Shown here: positions 58,301 to 64,000 of the stretch, piece by piece
Position numbering within the stretch: the stretch's first letter is position 1
How the letters are laid out: each line of letters opens with the position of its first letter
Assembly (NCBI GenBank): GCA_965371225.1
Contig: CBDUXP010000013.1
Location: forward strand, 19,247 to 83,246
Direction of reading: 5' to 3'
Source: CBDUXP01 sp965371225 [NCBI: uncultured bacterium]
GTDB lineage: Bacteria; Abyssobacteria; SURF-5; CBDUXP01
DNA: 64,000 bases
Notes under the pieces: generated by a model
Seen by the model: only the letters and a program-made list of their open reading frames with translations
The model's database searches: none
Told to the model about the DNA's origin: nothing
Translations under genes and position numbers: made by a program

Positions 58301-61300
58301 GATCGCCACGATCCGGCTGACCGATGCCGACAGTACGGCCGTGTTCGCGACCGTGACCGTGGTGGAACAGTCCGCGGCGCTCCTGTGGCTGCGGGCGGAC
58401 AGCTTGGCCGGCCTGACCGACGGCGCGGCCGTCGGGACCTGGTCGGACGTCAGCGGCCAGGGCAACGACGCGACGCAGAGCGACGGCGCGATGCGGCCGA
58501 CGTACCGCACCAACGTGGTCAACGGCCTCCCCGCGGTCCGGTTCGCCGGTAATGGGCAATGGATGCGCACTCCCGTGGTGCCGGCGATGGGCACCGGACC
58601 GCGGACCCTGGTGGTGGTCGTGGCTAACGCCCAAGGGACCGCCGCGAACGGCTACAACCACATTCTGCACTACGGCAACAAGTCGACCCTGCGCGCGTAC
58701 GGGTTGGCATGGCGCACCCTCTCCAACCAGGCCGGCGGCACCAATCCCGGCAACCACTACTGGTCGGACGGTTTCAGCTCGCAGTTCGCACCGACGACCG
58801 CGCCGACGATCCTCGCCATTCGCTACGACGGCGCGGTCGACGAGATGTTCGTCAATGGCCAGACCGCCGGGAGCAAGCCGGTGGTGTTGAACACGGGCGG
58901 CACCCACGCGCTCAAGATCGGCGCACGCCTGGACGGGGGCATGGAATTCTTCCAGGGGGACGTGCTGGAAGTGGTCGCCTTCGGTACCGCGCTGACGGAC
59001 AGCGAGCGGCAATCCCTCGAGTGCACACTCGGCGCGAAATACGGCATCAGCTTGGGTATGCTCTGTGGGCCGCTCCCGCCGCCGAACGATCCCCCCACAG
59101 CGAGCCTGACCGCCGCGCCGACGACGGCGCCCGTGGGCGACACGATTACCTTCACCGGCAGCACCGCGGATGCAGACGGCACCGTGGCCTCCGCTCTCTG
59201 CGACTTCGGTGATGGGTCGACCGCCCCCTTCACGGGCAGCGACCTCATGCACGTCTACGCCGATCCGGGCGTGTACACCGCCACCTTGACGGCGACGGAC
59301 GACGGGGGCGCCACGGGCAGCGCCAGCGTGCAGGTCACGATTTCCGGGCAGGCGCCCACCGTGACGGTCAGCGTGTCTCCCGCATCCGCCGTCGCCGGCG
59401 ACACCGTGCAGTTCACCGCCACCGCGAGCGATCCGGACGGCACCATCGCGTCCTATGCCTGGGCGTTCGGCGATGGGATACAGCTCATGACCACGGCCGC
59501 AACGGTGACGCATGCGTACGCCAGCGGCGGCACGTACACGGCCACGGTGACGGTCTCGGATAACCACGGGCTCACGGCCACGGCGACAGTGAGCGTGTCC
59601 ATCGCCGCGCCGAACCAGGCGCCGACGGTGAGCGTCAACGCGTCGCCGACGAATGCCAACACGGGCGAAACCGTGCAGTTCACCGCCACCGCGTCCGATG
59701 CCGACGGCACCATCGCGTCCTACGCATGGACCTTTGGCGACGGCGCGACTGCTACCGGCGCGGCCCCGAGCCATGCCTACGGCACGGCCGGCTCATACAC
59801 GGCCACGGTGACCGTGACGGACAACGAGGGCGCTACGGGCACCACGATGGTGACGATCACCGTGCAAGACGCGGTCCCGATCGTCTCGGCGTCCGCCACG
59901 CCCTCCACCGCGAATCTTGGTGAGACGGTGACCTTCACGGCCACAGCGTCCGTCGCCGGTGGCACCATCGTGTCCTACGCGTGGACCTTCGGCGATGGGG
60001 CCTCTGGTACGGGCGCGACCGTCACCCACGCCTACGCGAGTCCCGGCACTATGGCGGCTACCGTCACGGTAACGTCCGATCTGCCGACCACGGCGACGGC
60101 CTCGGTCACTGTCGAGGTCCAGAACCAGGCGCCGACGGTGAGCTTGGGTGCGAATCCGACCTCGGCGCTCACGGGCGAAACGATTACGTTCACCGCCGGC
60201 GGCTCGGATCCGGACGGCACCATCGTGTCGGCCATGTGCGACTTCGGCGATGGCACGAGCGCGATCCTGGCCGGATCCACGACGACGCATGCCTACGCGA
60301 GCGCGGGTGTGTACACGGCGGTGCTGACGGCGACGGACAATTTCGGCGCCACCGCGACGGCGAGCGTGCAAGTCACCATCGCCGGCCGGCCGCCCACCGT
60401 GACGGCCAGCGTCTCCCCGGCCACCGCCGAGACGGGCGACAGCGTACAGTTCACCGCCACCGCCACCGACCCGGACGGGACCATCGTGTCGTACGCCTGG
60501 GACTTCGCGGATGGCATGCAGCTCACGACCAACAACAGTACGGTCGGGCATACCTACACGACCGCCGGCGACTACGCGGCCACGGTCACCGTCACGGATA
60601 CGGATGGGCTCACGGCCAGCGACACGGTGTCGATCTCCATCACCGCGCCGAACCAGCCGCCGACCGTCTCCGTCTCGGCGACCCCGACCACTATCGACGC
60701 CGGGGGCACCGTCCAATTCACGGCGACGGCCAGCGATCCGGATGGCACCGTCGTGGCCTACGCATGGACTTTCGGCGATGGGACGAGCGGTGCAGGCGCC
60801 ACGGTGAGCCATACGTACCTCGTGTCCGGGACGCACACGGCCACCGTGACGGTCACGGACAATGAGGGAGCGACCAGCTCCGCCAGCGTGGAGATCGCGG
60901 TCACCCACCTAGCGACTACGGACGCGACCGCGACGACCAGTCTGCCGAGCCCGCAGGATTCGGGCACCCCCCTGACGCTCACCGGCCAGGGCCTCGGCGG
61001 CAGCGGCACTTACGAGTACGAGTTCTGGCGCCGCGCGGAGCAAAGCAGCCGCGCAACCCTGGTGCAATCCTATTCGCCCGTGGGCACGTGGACCTGGAAC
61101 ACGGCGGGGTACACGGGCATGTACCACCTTACGGTGAAGGTCCGGAGCGCGGGCTCCACCATGCAGGCCGAGGCGGTCTCGACCGTGACGTTTGTCCTGG
61201 AGCGGCCCACGGACGACCCGAATGCCGCTACGGGCGTCACGCTCGATGCAAACCCTGCGAGCCCGCAGGACGCCGGCACCGCGGTGACGTTCACCGCCCA

Positions 61301-61559
61301 GGGCAGCGGCGGCCCCGGCCCGTATGAGTACCAGTTCTGGTGGCGGCCGCCCGACAGCGCCATCTGGACGGCGGTGCAGACGTACTCCACTACGAACACG
61401 TGGACCTGGGACACCACGGGCGCCGCGGGCACGTACGGGATCGTGGTGTACGTGCGGACCGCGGGCTCCACCGTGGACCTGGACGTGGTCACGGGTCTGG
61501 ACTACGAAGTCTCGGCGACCGGGGCGCCGGACCCGCCGGCCGGCGTGACCCTGGAGTAG
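55314..61559 (+). CDS. secreted heparinase II/III-like protein with PKD and LamG-like repeats
   Basis: 2081 residues. A signal peptide ends at FAPPAAA (about residue 24). Residues 25-760 form a heparinase II/III-type region: an alpha/alpha-toroid-like start (HPRIFIRPADLPGLRAK), then YYTGHQHADQGSFVIHKGEE and TVAHNSLLIHDPQ, the family's His-containing core. Next come one PKD domain, two short Ig-like segments (ISPSAATLEVNATQTF type), a LamG-like domain (LLWLRADSLAGLTDGAAVGTW), seven further PKD domains and two related C-terminal modules. The class breaks acidic polysaccharides by beta-elimination, so it may trim the polymer made by the neighbouring locus. No C-terminal sorting signal. ATG 55314 has GGAGG upstream. 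Confidence 0.82.
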   Translation: MTRRLTLLSLVCLAATWFAPPAAAEFTVVPDHPRIFIRPADLPGLRAKCGIPGYENVAGVTFGDSAADYQDLKAKTNANSLPMGAAFVYLIEGGDNYLNIAKGGINYGDVRMISGPVIYDWIYNGLTPAERTTHAVGFLEKGPFNTYTSHTRPFWNQKYTYGVAPTVLGALAIYGDPGLTAAQQAIVQGALDSLDVFFKDYLLPLDNRVSLGGGHPESIMYFTSKFRAMGSCLEAWTTATGQNLWHWNGKPYELLSGVGAWLVHGLVPATNWTGVPNDNGKRTIGVRRITPLVAKRYQDPLLQWRWLSWSNRGQKLFGDAIPGEWKWVRIVWEDKSLAPVDPSTLPTSTILRGKGLVYMRSDWDGYSVSGPWRGSPTAESRDATWAHFRVGDYYTGHQHADQGSFVIHKGEELALDSGGKSDWHTVRYAARTVAHNSLLIHDPQERWDYGQINDGGDPRDGGQVYAAYSEGWFTKNAPEGFDAGTMLAYSHDPSSYTYARGDITGAYQSTRRTISNNNGPNRAKVSLVEREFTYLRSPDGNEDYFVIADRISKTDPTFTTQFILHAQNEPTVTGSVLASLPAEGATEYSGDSVIITEGGSTLYTRTLLPTNRVIRKRGGTGYDFWVDGQNYPPPKVEDVARRRFGHWRLEIEPTDMVSDHFLLHVLHPTVTSAPPAPMSVVTTQQGGMQGAFIAASYENRVVLFTVDPTGAAPVGPIAYSVQPNTASVNHLLVDMPFGQRYTVTRSVSGATLSVTVTPDAGGAVVANAEGVMNFTTDASGVISNQPPTVDTVMATPTTAPTGMPITFTAFASDPDGTIASYAWEFGDGTNGSGASVDHTYSLSGSYSARVTVMDDQGGTAQGSVVVAITEGLGISPSAATLEVNATQTFAATNGTPPFTFLATLGTIDPATGAYTAPAALGSATVQVTDQTGATASAAVTIVPVPPLGIAPDAATIIVGDSLTFTASGGAQPYTFSLDSGPGTLSGATYTAGSSTGIATIRLTDADSTAVFATVTVVEQSAALLWLRADSLAGLTDGAAVGTWSDVSGQGNDATQSDGAMRPTYRTNVVNGLPAVRFAGNGQWMRTPVVPAMGTGPRTLVVVVANAQGTAANGYNHILHYGNKSTLRAYGLAWRTLSNQAGGTNPGNHYWSDGFSSQFAPTTAPTILAIRYDGAVDEMFVNGQTAGSKPVVLNTGGTHALKIGARLDGGMEFFQGDVLEVVAFGTALTDSERQSLECTLGAKYGISLGMLCGPLPPPNDPPTASLTAAPTTAPVGDTITFTGSTADADGTVASALCDFGDGSTAPFTGSDLMHVYADPGVYTATLTATDDGGATGSASVQVTISGQAPTVTVSVSPASAVAGDTVQFTATASDPDGTIASYAWAFGDGIQLMTTAATVTHAYASGGTYTATVTVSDNHGLTATATVSVSIAAPNQAPTVSVNASPTNANTGETVQFTATASDADGTIASYAWTFGDGATATGAAPSHAYGTAGSYTATVTVTDNEGATGTTMVTITVQDAVPIVSASATPSTANLGETVTFTATASVAGGTIVSYAWTFGDGASGTGATVTHAYASPGTMAATVTVTSDLPTTATASVTVEVQNQAPTVSLGANPTSALTGETITFTAGGSDPDGTIVSAMCDFGDGTSAILAGSTTTHAYASAGVYTAVLTATDNFGATATASVQVTIAGRPPTVTASVSPATAETGDSVQFTATATDPDGTIVSYAWDFADGMQLTTNNSTVGHTYTTAGDYAATVTVTDTDGLTASDTVSISITAPNQPPTVSVSATPTTIDAGGTVQFTATASDPDGTVVAYAWTFGDGTSGAGATVSHTYLVSGTHTATVTVTDNEGATSSASVEIAVTHLATTDATATTSLPSPQDSGTPLTLTGQGLGGSGTYEYEFWRRAEQSSRATLVQSYSPVGTWTWNTAGYTGMYHLTVKVRSAGSTMQAEAVSTVTFVLERPTDDPNAATGVTLDANPASPQDAGTAVTFTAQGSGGPGPYEYQFWWRPPDSAIWTAVQTYSTTNTWTWDTTGAAGTYGIVVYVRTAGSTVDLDVVTGLDYEVSATGAPDPPAGVTLE
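59091..59864 (+). repeat. three-PKD cassette, copy A
   Basis: It encodes PKD domains 2, 3 and 4 of the lyase. Copy B (60129-60902) starts exactly 1038 bases later. All three domain starts (59091, 59352, 59619) recur at the same offset (60129, 60390, 60657). The domain types match in order: a CDFGDG domain, a QLMTT-type domain, and an APNQAPTVSV domain. Confidence 0.85.
60129..60902 (+). repeat. three-PKD cassette, copy B
   Basis: It encodes PKD domains 6, 7 and 8, each corresponding to domains 2, 3 and 4 of copy A without net insertion or deletion. One unpaired domain (PKD5, 59865-60128) separates the copies. This points to duplication of a three-domain block, not single-domain expansion. 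Confidence 0.85.
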
Positions 61560-61565
61560 GCCGGG

Positions 61566-61579
61566 CGCCCGCGCGGGCG
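61566..61579. terminator. palindrome between convergent lyase and regulator genes
   Basis: CGCCCGCGCGGGCG in the 22-base gap between the lyase stop (TAG, 61557-61559) and the regulator stop (61584-61582). Possible bidirectional terminator. No T-run. Confidence 0.4.
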
Positions 61580-61581
61580 AA

Positions 61582-62973
61582 TCAGCTGCGGCGGGACGCC
61601 GGCGGCTGGAGCAGGTCCAGCTTCTTCATCTTGTGGAAGAGCGTGGTGCGGTTGATGTCGAGGACCGCCGCCGTCGCTTGCCGGTTCCATCCCTGGGCCT
61701 CCAGCGCGCGCAGGATGATGCCCCGTTCCGCATCCTCCATCGACATCCGCAGGGGCTGTGGGGGCCCGTTGGCCGAGGGGGGGGCGGCCGGTGGGGACAC
61801 GATCTGGTCCGGCAGATCCTCCACCGTCACCAGATCCGTCCGGCAGAGGATCACCGCCCGCTCGATCACGTTCTCCAACTCCCGGATGTTGCCCGGCCAG
61901 GGATAGTGCACCAGCACCTCTACGGCGGCGTCGTCCACACCGGTGAGCTGTTTCTCGTGGTGGGCGCAGAAGGCGGCGAGGAAATGCCGAATGAACTCGG
62001 GGATGTCCGTCAGGCGGTCCCGCAGGGGCGGGAGGGTCAAGGAAATGACGTTGAGGCGATAGTACAAGTCTTGCCGGAACGTGCCGGCGCGCATGCACTC
62101 GTTCAAGTCCTGATTCGAGGCGGCGATGATGCGCACGTCCGCCGTCCGCGTGTCCGTGCCGCCCACGGGTTCGAAGCGCCGCTCCTGAAGCACGCGCAGC
62201 AACTTCACCTGGAGGGCCAGGTCCAGCGTGTCGATTTCATCGAGCAGGATAGTGCCGCCCCGGGCCTGCTGAAATCGCCCGACCTTGTTCGCAATCGCCC
62301 CGGTGAAGGCGCCGCGCACGTGGCCGAACAGTTCACTCTCCAGCAGGTTCGGGGCGAGCGCCCCGCAGCTCACTTCCACGAGCGGCCCCTTCCGCCGCCG
62401 GGAATGCCGGTGCATGGCGCGCGCAATGCTCGACTTGCCGGTCCCGCTCTCGCCCCCCAGCAGCACGGTCGTGTCCGTATCCCCCACCGTGGCAGCGAGA
62501 TCGAACAGTTTTCGCATCTGGTGGTCCCGGCCCACCAACTCCTCGAAACCGATCACGTCCCCCAACCGGCGCTTGAGCTGCGAGTTCTCGCGGCGCAGGC
62601 GACTCTCTTCCAGGGCGTGGCGCATGGTGCGCAGCAGCGCCGCGTCATCGACCGGCTTCGTGACGTAATCGTAGGCGCCGCCGCGTATGCCCGTGACCGC
62701 GTCCTCCACCCGGGCGAACCCGGTGAGGAGGATGACGGCGGTGTCCGGCGCCTGCGCCTTGACCTGCCGCAACAGGTCCAGCCCGTTCTGGCCGGGCAGG
62801 TACATGTCGGACAGGATCAGCGGAAAGTCCCGCTCGTGTAATTGCGCGAGCGCGCTCTCGGCGGAGTCGGCCTCGGAGGTGGCGAAGCCCTCCAACTGGA
62901 GAAAACTGGTCAGCGAGGTGCGAACGAGGGGATCATCGTCGACCACCAGCACGGTGGTTGCCGGGGTCGTCAT
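61582..62973 (-). CDS. NtrC-family sigma-54-dependent response regulator
   Basis: 463 residues. The receiver domain (1-120) has VLVVDDDPLVR, the phosphorylatable Asp in LILSDMYLPG and Lys in VTKPVDD. The AAA+ domain (about 145-380) has Walker A GGESGTGKSS, GAFTGA in HVRGAFTGAI for contact with sigma-54, Walker B GGTILLDEIDTLD, and the R-finger region. The C-terminal Fis-type helix-turn-helix (GWNRQATAAVLDINRTTLFHKMKKL) binds DNA. It resembles the response regulators that control exosortase-linked genes in other bacteria. The start at 62973 is set by ATGA overlap with the kinase gene. It is convergent with the lyase. Confidence 0.9.
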   Translation of the reverse strand: MTTPATTVLVVDDDPLVRTSLTSFLQLEGFATSEADSAESALAQLHERDFPLILSDMYLPGQNGLDLLRQVKAQAPDTAVILLTGFARVEDAVTGIRGGAYDYVTKPVDDAALLRTMRHALEESRLRRENSQLKRRLGDVIGFEELVGRDHQMRKLFDLAATVGDTDTTVLLGGESGTGKSSIARAMHRHSRRRKGPLVEVSCGALAPNLLESELFGHVRGAFTGAIANKVGRFQQARGGTILLDEIDTLDLALQVKLLRVLQERRFEPVGGTDTRTADVRIIAASNQDLNECMRAGTFRQDLYYRLNVISLTLPPLRDRLTDIPEFIRHFLAAFCAHHEKQLTGVDDAAVEVLVHYPWPGNIRELENVIERAVILCRTDLVTVEDLPDQIVSPPAAPPSANGPPQPLRMSMEDAERGIILRALEAQGWNRQATAAVLDINRTTLFHKMKKLDLLQPPASRRS

Positions 62974-64000
62974 GCCGGGGTCTCGCTGTGCGCGGGTGTC
63001 TGCACGGGCAGTTCCAGCCGGAAGGTGGCTCCGACGCCCCCTTCCGAGGTGCAGGTCAGGGTCCCCCCGTGGGATTCCACCATCTTCCGGCACATGGCCA
63101 GCCCCAGGCCGGTGCCCTCTCCGTAGGCCTTCGTCGTGAAGAAGGGCTCAAAAATCCGCTCCAAGAGCGCGGCGTCGATGCCGGGGCCCGTGTCCTGGAC
63201 CTCCAAGATGTACGTATCTTCGCGCGTCTGGCCGTACACGACGAGCGTGCCCTCCCCCTGCATGGCGTCGCACGCGTTGCGCACGAGATTGTCGATCACC
63301 GCGGCGAAATCCGTACAGGGGATGATGGGGCCGAGGCCGCGGTAGTCCCGGATGATGCGCACCTGCGGGTAGCGCTCGACGGCTGACAGTTCGGCGAAGT
63401 ACCGGTCGAGCACCTGCGTCAAGGGCAGCGGGCCCGCCCCGGCATGGATGTCCCGCCGGGCGAACACGAGGACTTCCTTGAGGATGCCCATCATGCGATT
63501 CATGGCGCGCAGCGCATCGTCCAGGTGCGCGTCCATGGCCGCCGCATCGTCCCGCTTGCGCCGGGCCAACTGCACCAGGCGGCGGGTGCTGTCCAGGGGG
63601 TTGGCGAGTTCGTGGGCCACTTCCGCCAGGAGCCGGCCCAGCGCCGAATCCTGTTCCGCCGCAACCAGCTGTTCATTCAGGCGTACGGTGGCCGTGCGAT
63701 CCGAGAACACCAGGCAGCCGCCGTCCACGGTGTTATCCGCGCGGCGGAACACGGACCCGCGGCACTGCAACAGCACCGGCCCGGCCCCCGCGGTCGCCGG
63801 GATATTCACGTCGCCGAGCGGCGGAAACTTTCCATTGGCCAGGCCGGCTTCCACGAAGCTGGTCCAGTCCGCCGTCGGCACCTGGAGTGGGAGCTTCCAG
63901 ACGGACGTGCCGATCCAATCGTCGTGCCCGGGAAACAGGCCCCGGCCGGCCCGATTGATCCAGGTGATCCGCCCAGTGGGGTCGAAGCACACCACCGCCT
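62970..64000 (-). CDS. sensor histidine kinase, 5' end outside the window
   Basis: The visible part (about 343 residues) holds a PAS-like sensor region (VCFDPTGRITWINRAGRGLFPG), the HisKA box EVAHELANPLDSTRRLVQLARR with the phospho-acceptor His, and HATPase_c motifs NLVRNACDAMQ, DTGPGID and GTGLGLAMCRKMVESHGG. The gene continues beyond 64000, so any membrane-spanning part is unseen. It is transcribed just ahead of the NtrC-type regulator with a 4-base overlap, so the two form a two-component system. The signal it detects cannot be told. Confidence 0.88.
   Translation of the reverse strand, partial: AVVCFDPTGRITWINRAGRGLFPGHDDWIGTSVWKLPLQVPTADWTSFVEAGLANGKFPPLGDVNIPATAGAGPVLLQCRGSVFRRADNTVDGGCLVFSDRTATVRLNEQLVAAEQDSALGRLLAEVAHELANPLDSTRRLVQLARRKRDDAAAMDAHLDDALRAMNRMMGILKEVLVFARRDIHAGAGPLPLTQVLDRYFAELSAVERYPQVRIIRDYRGLGPIIPCTDFAAVIDNLVRNACDAMQGEGTLVVYGQTREDTYILEVQDTGPGIDAALLERIFEPFFTTKAYGEGTGLGLAMCRKMVESHGGTLTCTSEGGVGATFRLELPVQTPAHSETPA

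Noticed and set aside
59091-60902. Regular repeats considered as a CRISPR array
   Set aside because: The units are about 260 bases, in frame, and encode PKD domains. There are no short identical repeats with unique spacers.

Overview
The window is GC-rich DNA from a Gram-negative bacterium. It carries an N-terminal lipobox protein, a class GN (proteobacterial-type) dedicated sortase system, an exosortase, a Wzx/Wzy-type polysaccharide locus and sigma-54/NtrC-type control. No rRNA or universal marker allows a finer placement. A proteobacterium or a neighbouring uncultured Gram-negative phylum is the most I can defend. Genes are packed tightly, with many ATGA/GTGA overlaps. I see no insertion sequence, phage or CRISPR array.

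Layout. 1-9 kb: mixed housekeeping and metabolism. It holds the tail of a short-chain dehydrogenase, a fatty acid desaturase, a ribonuclease Z-like enzyme, a DMT transporter, a membrane-anchored FG-GAP protein, tRNA-Ser(GGA), a cation:proton antiporter with a TrkA-N domain, and a tandem SagB-type oxidoreductase. Three compact TTGxxx-N17-xAyACT promoters are visible here. One of them puts transcription start almost on the ATG of the FG-GAP gene. 9-16.3 kb: a secreted FG-GAP lipoprotein, then a complete dedicated class GN sortase module: sensor kinase, response regulator, VIT/vWA target with a C-terminal MPRTAT sorting signal, and the sortase.

16.2-38.6 kb: accessory polysaccharide and lipid genes. 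These are an AGPS-like FAD enzyme, a PHP-like protein with a GT4, and a plus-strand run of epimerase, methyltransferase, carbamoyltransferase, methyltransferase, flippase-like membrane protein, acyltransferase and glycerol-3-phosphate oxidase. Then come DUF457 and VanZ proteins, a Wzx flippase, and a minus-strand operon (asparagine-synthase amidotransferase, GT4, unknown protein, deacetylase, GT4). 39.0-53.8 kb: one 14-gene plus-strand operon. It has a small helix-turn-helix protein, two paired GT2 proteins (the second appears to have lost its catalytic motifs), membrane GT-C proteins, several GT4s, an O-antigen-ligase/Wzy-like polymerase, exosortase plus EpsI, and a sulfotransferase. A second, convergent sulfotransferase follows.

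54.7-64 kb: a 2081-residue secreted heparinase II/III-like protein with PKD, LamG-like and other repeats, then a sensor kinase/NtrC-type response regulator pair on the minus strand.

The main integrated idea: two near-consensus sigma-54 (-24/-12) promoters lie in this window. One is in front of the 14-gene polysaccharide/exosortase operon (39002-39017) and one in front of the putative polysaccharide lyase (55213-55228). A weaker candidate precedes the epimerase/carbamoyltransferase operon. The NtrC-type regulator at the right end has the GAFTGA motif needed to activate such promoters. Both strong promoters are followed by a short leader with a perfect hairpin just before the Shine-Dalgarno. 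I infer a co-regulated system for making, decorating (sulfate, carbamoyl, methyl, acyl groups) and remodelling an extracellular polysaccharide, linked to exosortase-dependent surface proteins. No exosortase substrate, initiating sugar-phosphate transferase or Wza/Wzc export protein is encoded inside the window.
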